NCBI RefSeq assembly: GCF_900115195.1
Contig: NZ_FOVO01000001.1
Coordinates: 156,582 to 220,581 of the forward strand
Direction of reading: 5' to 3'
Length of the DNA stretch: 64,000 nucleotides
Source of the DNA: Xenorhabdus japonica
GTDB taxonomy: Bacteria; Pseudomonadota; Gammaproteobacteria; Enterobacterales; Enterobacteriaceae
Shown one piece after another: positions 47,762 through 55,919 of the stretch. Below the pieces are notes generated by a model that made no database searches, had not been told where the DNA came from, and saw only the letters and a list, made by a program, of their open reading frames with translations. Both the position numbers and the translations under genes were made by a program. Positions within the stretch are counted from its first letter, which is position 1. Each line of letters starts with the position of its first letter.

Positions 47762-48862
47762 GTGATCATCATTAGATATCTAGTACGGGAAACCCTGAAA
47801 AGCCAAATCGCAATACTTTTCATCTTATTGCTGATCTTCTTCAGCCAGAAATTAGTTGAGGTATTGAGTGCGGCGGTAGAAGGAAATATTCCTGCAAATT
47901 TGGTTCTATCGTTGTTAGGTTTAGGTGTGCCAGATATGGCGCAGCTTATTTTGCCCCTGAGTTTATTTCTCGGGGTATTAATGACGTTCAGCAAACTCTA
48001 TACCGAAAGTGAAATCACCGTTATGCATGCCTGTGGGTTGGGCAAAAGTGCATTGGTGAAATCAGCTCTTATTCTGGCTCTACTCACATCAGCGCTGGCG
48101 GCTGCCAACGTTATCTGGCTCACTCCGTGGTCTTCCAAATATAAAGAACAAGTAGTGGCGGATGTAAAAGCCAATCCAAGCCTGGCGGCAATTATGGAAG
48201 GGCAATTCAAGTCTTCTCGTGATGGCAACATGGTGCTTTATATCGGCAACGTGAAGGGCAATACGTTCGAAAATGTTTTTCTGGCTCAGCTCCGCCCGAC
48301 GAATGACCAGCGTCCTTCCATAGTGCTTGCGGATGGTGGACATATGGAAGAGCGCCCGAACGGTAACCAAGTGGCGGTACTCCACAAGGGGACGCGTTAT
48401 GAAGGTACGGCGCAGTTGCGTGATTTCCGCATTACTGAGTTCAAGAATTATCAGGCAGTAATTGGGCATCAGAGCGCAGACATCGATGGCAACAAAGTTG
48501 AACAAAAATCGATTGAGCAGCTTTGGCATGGCACTGACAATGATTCCCGTTCAGAATTTCACTGGCGCCTGACGTTGATTGTCTCGGTGCTGATCATGGC
48601 GCTGATGGTTGTTCCGTTGAGTGCCGTGAATCCGCGTCAGGGACGGGTACTCAGTATGCTGCCAGCCATGTTGCTTTACCTGATTTTCTTCCTGCTGCAA
48701 AGTTCCCTGCGTTCCAACGGGGGGAAAGGCAAACTTGATCCTATGTTCTGGATGTGGCTGGTTAACGGCGCGTATTTTGCCTTGGCTGTGGTGCTTAATC
48801 TGTGGGATACCGTACCCATGCGCAAACTGCGTTCACGCTTTAAGAGTCAAGGAGCGTCATGA
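47762..48862 (+). CDS. lptF: LPS export ABC transporter permease LptF
   Basis: A 366-residue inner-membrane permease starting at GTG 47762 (IIIRYLVRETLKSQIAILF). It has six membrane helices and a periplasmic jellyroll domain in the middle. LVLSLLGLGVPDMAQLILPLSLFLGVLM and VVPLSAVNPRQGRVLSMLPAMLLYL are near-identical to E. coli LptF as recalled. It forms the LptB2FG complex that extracts lipopolysaccharide. It overlaps lptG by 4 bp. Confidence 0.97.
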   Translation: MIIIRYLVRETLKSQIAILFILLLIFFSQKLVEVLSAAVEGNIPANLVLSLLGLGVPDMAQLILPLSLFLGVLMTFSKLYTESEITVMHACGLGKSALVKSALILALLTSALAAANVIWLTPWSSKYKEQVVADVKANPSLAAIMEGQFKSSRDGNMVLYIGNVKGNTFENVFLAQLRPTNDQRPSIVLADGGHMEERPNGNQVAVLHKGTRYEGTAQLRDFRITEFKNYQAVIGHQSADIDGNKVEQKSIEQLWHGTDNDSRSEFHWRLTLIVSVLIMALMVVPLSAVNPRQGRVLSMLPAMLLYLIFFLLQSSLRSNGGKGKLDPMFWMWLVNGAYFALAVVLNLWDTVPMRKLRSRFKSQGAS

Positions 48863-49941
48863 TGTTTGGCGTATTGGATAGGTATATTGGTCGGACAATC
48901 CTGCAAACCATCCTGATGACTTTGTTCATGCTGGTATCCCTTTCCGGCATTATCAAATTTGTCGATCAACTGCGCAAGGTCGGGCAGGGGGAATATACGG
49001 CATTTTCTGCCGGCATTTACACACTGTTGAGTATTCCCAAAGATATTCAGATCTTCTTTCCCATGGCCGCCTTGCTCGGCGCGCTATTGGGTTTGGGAGC
49101 ACTGGCAACGCGCAGTGAGCTGGTGGTAATGCAGGCTTCTGGCTTTACCCGCCTGCAAGTGGCGGGTTCTGTCATGAAAACGGCGATTCCGCTGGTCTTG
49201 CTGACGATGGTCATCGGTGAATGGGTTGCTCCACAAGGAGAGCAGCTTGCCCGTAATTATCGTTCCCAAAAAATGTTCGGCGGCTCGCTGATGTCCACGA
49301 CCAAAGGTTTGTGGGCGAAAGATGGGCAGGACTTTGTCTATATAAAGAGTGTGGGCAAGGATAATTCTCTGAATGGCATCAGCATCTATCATGTTGATGA
49401 AAATAAAAAATTGTTGTCCGTTAGGTATGCTGCTTCGGCGGTGTATGACAAAGATAAGCACCAATGGAAATTATCTCAGGTTGAAGAGTCTGATTTAATG
49501 CAGGATGGGAGAATTACGGGATCACAGCGTTTATCGGCAGAATGGGAAAGCCGGCTGACACCTGAAAAGCTGGGAGTGGTTTCCCTTGATCCTGAGGCGC
49601 TTTCTATTCGTGATTTGCATCAATACATCACATATCTGAAGCAGGGACAGCAAGATGCAGGACGTTACCAGCTCAATATGTGGAAAAAGGTTTTTGCACC
49701 TTTATCGGTTGCGGTGATGATGCTGATGGCACTTTCTTTTATTTTCGGGCCACTGCGCAGCGTACCAATGGGATTCAGGGTGGTTGTGGGTATCAGCATG
49801 GGCTTTGTTTTCTATGTCTTAAATGAGATATTCGGCCCACTCAGTCTGGTTTATAGCATGCCGCCGATATTGGGAGCGCTGCTGCCAAGTTTGTTATTCT
49901 TTGGGGTGAGTGTTTACTTACTGTTAAACAAGAAGACATAA
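48859..49941 (+). CDS. lptG: LPS export ABC transporter permease LptG
   Basis: A 360-residue permease with six helices and a periplasmic beta-jellyroll domain. FGVLDRYIGRTILQTILMTLFMLVSLSGIIKFVDQLRK, ELVVMQASGFTR and FIFGPLRSVPMGFRVV are family signatures. The double ATG at 48859/48862 leaves the exact start open by one codon. It is the partner of LptF, cotranscribed, with a strong terminator at 49979. Confidence 0.97.
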   Translation: MMFGVLDRYIGRTILQTILMTLFMLVSLSGIIKFVDQLRKVGQGEYTAFSAGIYTLLSIPKDIQIFFPMAALLGALLGLGALATRSELVVMQASGFTRLQVAGSVMKTAIPLVLLTMVIGEWVAPQGEQLARNYRSQKMFGGSLMSTTKGLWAKDGQDFVYIKSVGKDNSLNGISIYHVDENKKLLSVRYAASAVYDKDKHQWKLSQVEESDLMQDGRITGSQRLSAEWESRLTPEKLGVVSLDPEALSIRDLHQYITYLKQGQQDAGRYQLNMWKKVFAPLSVAVMMLMALSFIFGPLRSVPMGFRVVVGISMGFVFYVLNEIFGPLSLVYSMPPILGALLPSLLFFGVSVYLLLNKKT

Positions 49942-49978
49942 CAGGCTGATATTTAACTACACTTATTTTTCTATCATA

Positions 49979-50016
49979 ACCAATCAGAGTATTCGCTGTG
50001 TAATACTCTGATTGGT
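49979..50016. terminator. Terminator after lptG, also facing ampH
   Basis: Perfect 15-bp arms ACCAATCAGAGTATT and AATACTCTGATTGGT with an 8-base loop, between the convergent lptG and ampH genes. Confidence 0.88.
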
Positions 50017-50044
50017 ATCTGGCATTACTTTAATAATAACGAAA

Positions 50045-50950
50045 CTAAATTTGATTATGATTGCGTGCCAATGCAGCAACTAACTCATTAACCCCACTTG
50101 TCACACGGCTAAATTTACTTTGCTCCTTACGCGTCATCACCACAAATACACCAATATTTCGTTCAGGTATCATCGCCATATAGGAATTAAATCCGCCACC
50201 GCCACCAGTTTTCTGGTAAATGCCGGGAACATCGCCTTTGACCTCCATATATACCCAGCCAAGCCCGATACCATCCGCCAGACCTGCAACATCCATTCCT
50301 TTGATTGACGTCAGATCGGCACGTTTAAAGTAGATACCTTGTTCACGGCTGGCAGTCTGTTTTCTCAATTGATTATGGGAAGATAAAAATTGCTGCATCC
50401 AGCGCTGCATATCTGCGGGGGTAGAATAAATCCCGCCACTACCTGCTGCGGCAATGGTAGTATGACTAGCCAAATGATACAGCCTGATTGGCTGACCAGC
50501 GCCATAGTCTGGCACATGAACACCATAATGCGAGTACTTCTGTAACGGATCGGTAATCTTAAGGCGTTTATTCTGTGCCAATTTAATCATGACCTCACTG
50601 GTCATTAATTTGGTAATAGAAGCAATACGAATCAAAGAGTCCCGCCGTGGCCGAACGCCGCTCCCTGGATAAGTTTCCCCAAAACTGCGATGCACAACCT
50701 GATTATTGTCGATCACCACCATTGCCATTCCCAAAGGATTGCCTTCATCAAAGATGGATTGCGAATACTGATCGACCAGCGCGGTAGCCATTTTCTTGAT
50801 CTTGTCGTTATCCTCGAAAACTTTCCACTTTGCCGGTTGCGCATTGAATTGCTGAAATTTGCTCTGGTGTGAATTATTAGAATCCGCACAAGCTGACATC
50901 ACCCATACTAGGGCGGAAACTGTACACAGTTTATATAGCCGTTTTTTCAT
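50045..50950 (-). CDS. ampH: AmpH-type penicillin-binding protein with large internal deletion
   Basis: About 301 residues from ATG 50950; the TTG at 50965 is less likely. It has a signal peptide and a possible lipobox (VMSAC). It follows E. coli AmpH (385 residues): MAMVVIDNNQVVHRSFGETYPG, the active-site SxxK in ASITKLMTSEVM, and TGGGGGFNSYMAMIPERNIGVFVVMTR at the end. At LYHLASHT it jumps directly to TIAAAGSGGIYSTPADM. E. coli AmpH has about 105 residues between these points, including the catalytic YSN motif. The frame is kept, but D,D-peptidase activity is probably lost. Confidence 0.85.
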   Translation of the reverse strand: MKKRLYKLCTVSALVWVMSACADSNNSHQSKFQQFNAQPAKWKVFEDNDKIKKMATALVDQYSQSIFDEGNPLGMAMVVIDNNQVVHRSFGETYPGSGVRPRRDSLIRIASITKLMTSEVMIKLAQNKRLKITDPLQKYSHYGVHVPDYGAGQPIRLYHLASHTTIAAAGSGGIYSTPADMQRWMQQFLSSHNQLRKQTASREQGIYFKRADLTSIKGMDVAGLADGIGLGWVYMEVKGDVPGIYQKTGGGGGFNSYMAMIPERNIGVFVVMTRKEQSKFSRVTSGVNELVAALARNHNQI

Positions 50951-50998
50951 TTTTGGATTAACCAATCAGGGAGCATTCAAGTGGGGAAAGTAAAGCCG

Positions 50999-51085
50999 TT
51001 ATTTGTTTTTCTTAAATATCGCGATAATGGCACCAATAACGATACCTACTAAGATACCCGTGAAAATCCAACTGATAATAGTCAT
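50999..51085 (-). CDS. Small single-pass membrane protein, 28 residues
   Basis: ATG 51085 encodes MTIISWIFTGILVGIVIGAI followed by IAIFKKNK and a stop. It is one hydrophobic helix with a Lys-rich end. A GAGG sequence lies about 10 bases upstream. It is too short for routine gene calling. The pattern of a small membrane protein is good, but no family is recognised. Confidence 0.5.
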   Translation of the reverse strand: MTIISWIFTGILVGIVIGAIIAIFKKNK

Positions 51086-51281
51086 GATAATTTACCTCAT
51101 AGCAGTGTATTGTTTGGAATTATATAAGGAGTTTCTGGGTTGTCTATTGGTAGGACAGGATTGTGGGAGCGGAATTTTGAGATGTGGTGGTAAAAAAAGA
51201 TTGTGTTTTGAGCTGTGTTGGTCAAAAAAAGTCATGAATGATTATTTTTTCAGCACTTGAGCAAAATTGAAAGGATAAGTA

Positions 51282-51309
51282 TTGCGAACGTTCTTCTTAC
51301 AGGTATAAT
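51282..51309 (+). promoter_or_regulatory. tRNA-Leu promoter
   Basis: TTGCGA (51282-51287) and TATAAT (51304-51309) are spaced by 16 bp, 26 bp before the mature tRNA start. Confidence 0.7.
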
Positions 51310-51335
51310 CATTCCCGTTCTCCGAACCCTTCAGT

Positions 51336-51420
51336 GCCGAAGTGGCGAAATCGGTAGACGCAGTTGATTCAAAATCAACCGCCTTCGGGTGTGCCGGTTC
51401 GAGTCCGGCCTTCGGCACCA
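51336..51420 (+). tRNA. leuX: tRNA-Leu(CAA), leuX-type
   Basis: An 85-nt class II tRNA beginning GCCGAAG and ending CTTCGGCACCA, with encoded CCA. The acceptor arms pair. The anticodon stem GTTGA/TCAAC holds the loop TTCAAAA, giving anticodon CAA. The long variable arm (CGCCTTCGGGTGTG region) and the T-arm CCGGTTCGAGTCCGG are intact. It lies beyond lptFG, the leuX position in enterobacteria, and its 3' end serves as the attachment site of the satellite that follows. Confidence 0.97.
51400..51413. other. attL core in the tRNA T-arm/acceptor
   Basis: CGAGTCCGGCCTTC, also found at 61243-61256. After this core the left copy reads GGCACCATT and the right copy ACCATT, so the right copy lacks GGC. 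Confidence 0.7.
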
Positions 51421-51584
51421 TTCGTTAGTTTACTAACGTCTACCCAAGTCTACAAACTCCCAAAAAAACCCAATAAATCAAGATACTTAGTTATTTTGCC
51501 GTCTACTGTGGTCTGTTGCAATCAACATGCAGCAAGGGGCATAATTTGGGGCACCTACACTTCGATTTTAAATGTGCCCCAAAA

Positions 51585-52856
51585 ATGAAACTAAACGCCC
51601 GACAAATCGAGACTGCAAAACCGAAAGAGAAATCCTATAAATTAGCGGATGGCGCTGGCCTATATCTCGAAATCACGCCACGCGGTTCTAAATACTGGCG
51701 CATGAAGTATCATCGCCCAGCCGATAAAAAAGAAGATCGGCTGGCCTTTGGTGTCTATCCTGTCGTTTCATTAGCTGATGCTCGTGCTAAACGGGACGAA
51801 GCTAAAAAATTACTTGCTCAAGGTATTGATCCCAAAGCAGAGAAAAAAGATGCACAAGCCGAATCAAAGGGGGCATATACTTTTGAACGGATCGCCCGTG
51901 AATGGCACGCCAGCAATAAACGGTGGAGTGAAGACCATTGAGACCGGATTATGCGAAGTTTTGAACAATACATTTTCCCTTATATTGGTACTCTCGATAT
52001 TCGCGCTTTACGAACCAGTCAACTGTTGGCACCAATCCAAGCCGTTGATACTGATGGTAAACATGATATAGCCCAGAGATTACAACAGCGTGTAGCTGCC
52101 ATTATGCGTTACGCAGTTCAAAATGACATTCTTGAATATAGCCCTGCCAATGATATGGCGGGCACTCTCACCATAGTAAAACCCAAACATCACCCTGCAT
52201 TGCCTCATGAACGCCTGCCTGAATTTTTGGCTCGTCTTTCCTGTTATCGCGGGCGCTTGCTGACCAAAATTGCAGTAGAACTGACTTTATTAACATTTGT
52301 TCGTTCCAGTGAAATGAGATTCGCCCGTTGGGAAGAAATCGATCTTGAAAGGGCTGTCTGGCATATACCAGCAACACGAAAACCCATTGATGGCGTTAAG
52401 CATTCTCAACGTGGTATGAAAATGAAAACTGAGCACATTGTACCGTTGAGCCGTCAGGCGATTTCGCTTATCGAAACCTTGCACAGCCTGAGCGGAGAGA
52501 GTGAGGTAATGTTTCCCGGCGATCACGATCCAAAGAAAGTGATGAGTGAAAACACCGCCAATAATGCGTTACGTACAATGGGCTATGACACCAAAACAGA
52601 AGTTTGCGGGCATGGATTCCGCACAATGGCACGTGGTGCAATGGGAGACTCTGGCCTGTGGAGTGATGACGCTATCGAGCGCCAGCTAAGCCATATTGAA
52701 AGAAATAATGTCCGGGCGGCGTATATTCACACATCCAAACATTTGGATGAACGGCGGCTGATGATGCAATGGTGGGCGGATTATCTGGATGCTAACAAGG
52801 AGAAATTTGTAACTCCTTATGATTTTGCCAAACCGCTTCGTGGCAGGAAAAAATAG
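51585..52856 (+). pseudogene. int: P4-type tyrosine integrase interrupted by one in-frame TGA
   Basis: Reading through, the frame encodes about 423 residues. The N-terminal DUF4102-type domain is KLNARQIETAKPKEKSYKLADGAGLYLEI, then the core-binding domain and the catalytic domain: Arg in RSSEMRFARWEEIDL, HGFR in VCGHGFRTMARGAM, QLSH in ERQLSHIE, and the nucleophile Tyr in AAYIHTSKH. A TGA at 51939-51941 falls between SNKRWSEDH and DRIMRSFEQY, in the same frame with no indel. This leaves a 118-residue fragment and a catalytic piece from ATG 51963 or nearby. Unless read through, integration and excision are disabled. Confidence 0.88.
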
Positions 52857-52991
52857 TAGCGCAACCAACAAAATTTTATATATAGGATAACCAGTTACGT
52901 AATACATAAAATCATGACATAAAAAACAACGCCCCGAAGTGCAGCAAACACTATCGAGGCGTCTAACCAATAACCGTTATACGAGGTAACG

Positions 52992-55364
52992 ATGATGGCT
53001 GATATACAGCATACCCAAACTCATCCTAAATTTACATATTCAGATAAAACAGACGGACAAAAACCGCTCGACCTAATCCAATCCGTGAAAAAATCCGCTA
53101 TGTATCATTGGGAAAATCTGCTACCCGCCTGTGGTATTGATATTCCCGCAAAAGGCAAACATGGGACCTGTCCTATTTGCGGCGGTACTGACCGTTTTCA
53201 CTTTATTGATGATCACCACAATGGCAATTGGCATTGCCGCCAGTGTGACGCCCCAAACTATGGCGATGGGCTGGATTTAGTAGCGAAAACCAGCCGGATC
53301 TCAATTCTTGAAGCTGCAAAGATTATTGCTGATGTACTATCGCTACCTTTGCCTGAACTCAAGCTAGCCAAAGAAAGCATTCAAACAACACAGCTGATTG
53401 CCGAAAAAGTAGCGGCACTAATGGCGCTAACTGTCACAGGACAATCTCCCTATCTGACTTCAAAAGGACTGAATTGCTCTAATCAGCGATTGCTGGAAGA
53501 TGCTTCGTTGTTATTGCCGCTGAGAACATTAGATAAAAAAGTAACAGGGGCGCAGATCATCAAACCGGATGGAACGAAGAAATTACTGTCTGGTAGCCAA
53601 AAGAAAAGTGCTTTTATTGCATTATCAGAGATGGAAGAATATCCAGGAATAGTGATCATTACCGAAGGTTACGCCACGGCACTGACCGTTAGCTGGTTAC
53701 ATCAAGGCACCGTTCTGGCTGCAATAGATGCAGGCAATCTGCTTTCTGTCGCAAAAGCCGTTCGGGAGTGTTGGCTGGATACAAAAATTATTATTGCCGC
53801 AGATAATGATTGGCATCTTCCCGATGATCTGGATAAGAACGGCAAACCGATAAAGAACATTGGCAAGATTACAGCAGAGAAAACAGCCAAATCGCTCAAC
53901 GGATGGGTAACGTTACCACCAACTGAGTACAAAGCCGACTGGGACGATTATCGCCAGCAACAAGGAGTGGAAATAGCACGGCAAGCCTTTGCTCAGGGGC
54001 TTTATCAACCAACATCAATAAAGAAAAAAGCAGCCGTTAAGCTTAATAATAATACCGAATCTTCAAAACTGACATTATGCCAGATGGGAGCCAGCCAGCG
54101 CGGAGAAGTGTTACTGGCGCGGTATAACAGTGATTTGGCACTGGATGGTGCTTCGGAAAGCGTTCATCACTATGATGGCGTTGTCTGGCGTCCGGTCAGT
54201 GATCGCGATTTAAGGCGGGAAATGGTCGCCGCTTTTATGGAAGAGAAGCTACCGCACTCACCGCATGGTATTAGTTCTGCGGTGGATGCTCTGAAATTGC
54301 AGCTTCCCATGATGCAGCCGCCAGAACACCACTTAATCGGATTCAGTAACGGCGTGTTTAATCTGAAAACCTGCCAGTTCCGACCACATAGTAAAAATGA
54401 CTGGTTGCTGCTTGCCAATGACGTTGAATTCAATTCCCCTGTTTCGGGGGAAACCCTGCAAAATCACGCGCCACAGTTCTGGCGCTGGCTCAATCAAGCA
54501 ACTGACAACTGTGAAAATAAAGCAGACAGAGTGCTGGCAGCGCTGTTTATGGTGTTGGCGAACCGTTATGACTGGCAGCTTTTTCTGGAAGTCACCGGTG
54601 CCGGAGGCAGTGGTAAAAGCATCTTTGCTGAAATCTGTTCAATGTTGGCAGGCCCAAGCAATACTGTTTCTGCAAGTATGGCGGCACTGGAAAACCCACG
54701 GGAACGGGCGCTGATTGTCGGCTATTCGTTGATTATCCTGCCAGATCAAACTCGCTATGTGGGCGATGGTTCCGGCATCAAGGCAATTACTGGAGGCGAT
54801 GAAGTCGCTATCGATCCGAAGCACAAACAACCCTATTCAATTCGTATTCCAGCGGTGGTACTGGCAGTGAACAATAACGCCATGAGTTTTAGTGATCGAA
54901 GTGGCGGTGTGTCGCGGCGTCGGGTAATTTTCAACTTTTCCGAAGTTGTGCCGGAAAATGAACGTGATCCACAAGCTGCAAGGCACTTATTGGCAGAGCA
55001 ACAGAAATCAGCAGAAGCGCTGGATATTAAGCGTGGCACAGATTCACTGGTCGATTTTTGCGGATACCTGATTGCGTCCGATGAAGCTAACGGTTTGTTA
55101 ATCGGCAATGCAGAAATTATGCCGTTCAATCCTAGTAAGTATCTCTATCTTGCTTATCTTGCTTATATGAAAGGTAATAACCTAAACAAACCTGTTTCCG
55201 TGACTCGTTTCGGAATGGATATGTCAGGCGCACTGGCAGAGTACAGCCAGCAATATTTACGCAAGAAAAGCAAACAAGGTATTCGTAGCAACCTGAGCCT
55301 AGATATTGATACTGCTATCGAATGGATGCCGAAACTGACAAGGGATAGCCTGCCAGAAAAATAA
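52992..55364 (+). CDS. P4 alpha-type DNA primase-helicase
   Basis: A 790-residue replication protein. The N-terminal zinc finger is CPICGGTDRFHF...WHCRQCD (about residues 57-83). A Toprim-like region follows with IVIITEGYATALTV and IIAADND. The C-terminal superfamily-3 helicase has Walker A VTGAGGSGKSIFAE (about residue 540), LIILPDQTRY and AVVLAVNNNAMSF. This three-part design is that of phage P4 alpha, which primes, unwinds and recognises iterons at its origin. A GAGGTAACG site precedes a double ATG. The candidate origin lies immediately downstream. Confidence 0.92.
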   Translation: MMADIQHTQTHPKFTYSDKTDGQKPLDLIQSVKKSAMYHWENLLPACGIDIPAKGKHGTCPICGGTDRFHFIDDHHNGNWHCRQCDAPNYGDGLDLVAKTSRISILEAAKIIADVLSLPLPELKLAKESIQTTQLIAEKVAALMALTVTGQSPYLTSKGLNCSNQRLLEDASLLLPLRTLDKKVTGAQIIKPDGTKKLLSGSQKKSAFIALSEMEEYPGIVIITEGYATALTVSWLHQGTVLAAIDAGNLLSVAKAVRECWLDTKIIIAADNDWHLPDDLDKNGKPIKNIGKITAEKTAKSLNGWVTLPPTEYKADWDDYRQQQGVEIARQAFAQGLYQPTSIKKKAAVKLNNNTESSKLTLCQMGASQRGEVLLARYNSDLALDGASESVHHYDGVVWRPVSDRDLRREMVAAFMEEKLPHSPHGISSAVDALKLQLPMMQPPEHHLIGFSNGVFNLKTCQFRPHSKNDWLLLANDVEFNSPVSGETLQNHAPQFWRWLNQATDNCENKADRVLAALFMVLANRYDWQLFLEVTGAGGSGKSIFAEICSMLAGPSNTVSASMAALENPRERALIVGYSLIILPDQTRYVGDGSGIKAITGGDEVAIDPKHKQPYSIRIPAVVLAVNNNAMSFSDRSGGVSRRRVIFNFSEVVPENERDPQAARHLLAEQQKSAEALDIKRGTDSLVDFCGYLIASDEANGLLIGNAEIMPFNPSKYLYLAYLAYMKGNNLNKPVSVTRFGMDMSGALAEYSQQYLRKKSKQGIRSNLSLDIDTAIEWMPKLTRDSLPEK

Positions 55365-55386
55365 TTTTTCAAAGAAATATAAAAAA

Positions 55387-55610
55387 GTGTTCACTACTAT
55401 TCACCCTATAATTTAAACCAGATATATCAAAATATTACAGGGTGAACAGTTATTCTAAAACTATTCACAACTATTCATCACTGTTCACCTTATTTTCCGG
55501 TTCAAGGTGAACGGTTGGGTGAAGAGTGGTGATGAGTTTAATTTCAAGTCATCACCACTTAATAGTATGAATTTAAATAAAAATATTTAAAGGTGAATAG
55601 TGTGAACAGT
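55387..55610. other. P4-like replication origin / iteron region
   Basis: At least six copies of a GGTGAACAG-like iteron occur in both orientations: exact at 55441-55449 (+) and 55491-55499 (-), near-matches at 55398-55406 (-), 55505-55514, 55518-55526, 55591-55600 and 55601-55609. P4 alpha is known to bind GGTGAACAG-type iterons in ori/crr. The region is AT-rich and follows the primase gene. Confidence 0.75.
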
Positions 55611-55679
55611 TTTATTACTAATTCTTTAATAAGGGGGTAGACAAAAATTTTTTCTCTGGCAGGTATTTTTTTCGGATCT

Positions 55680-55717
55680 CTGAGTTAGCGGGTTAATGTA
55701 TTAGCCCGGTAACTCGG
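55680..55717. other. Large hairpin next to the iterons
   Basis: Near-perfect inverted repeat, CTGAGTTAGCGGGTTAA then TTAGCCCGGTAACTCGG with a 4-base loop, followed by T-rich DNA after a few bases. It could be the primase-transcript terminator or part of the replication region. Confidence 0.6.
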
Positions 55718-55919
55718 AGAAGACAAGCGTAGCGCGTCAGTGTGGTTTTAATTTTTTGTATTTTCTTTTATGGCGAGCATGGTGATTTTTAATAAAAATA
55801 TATCGATGAAATTATTATAATAAACCTAATTTCACTCATTGATGGAATACTGATCATAGTTATTGCTTTTATTTCTACTGAATATATGGATAACCAAAGA
55901 GTTATCCATATATCTTTTA

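Noticed and set aside
51936..51941. TGA in the integrase considered as a selenocysteine codon
   Set aside because: The position is a variable polar site in related integrases and no SECIS-like hairpin follows; a nonsense mutation is simpler.
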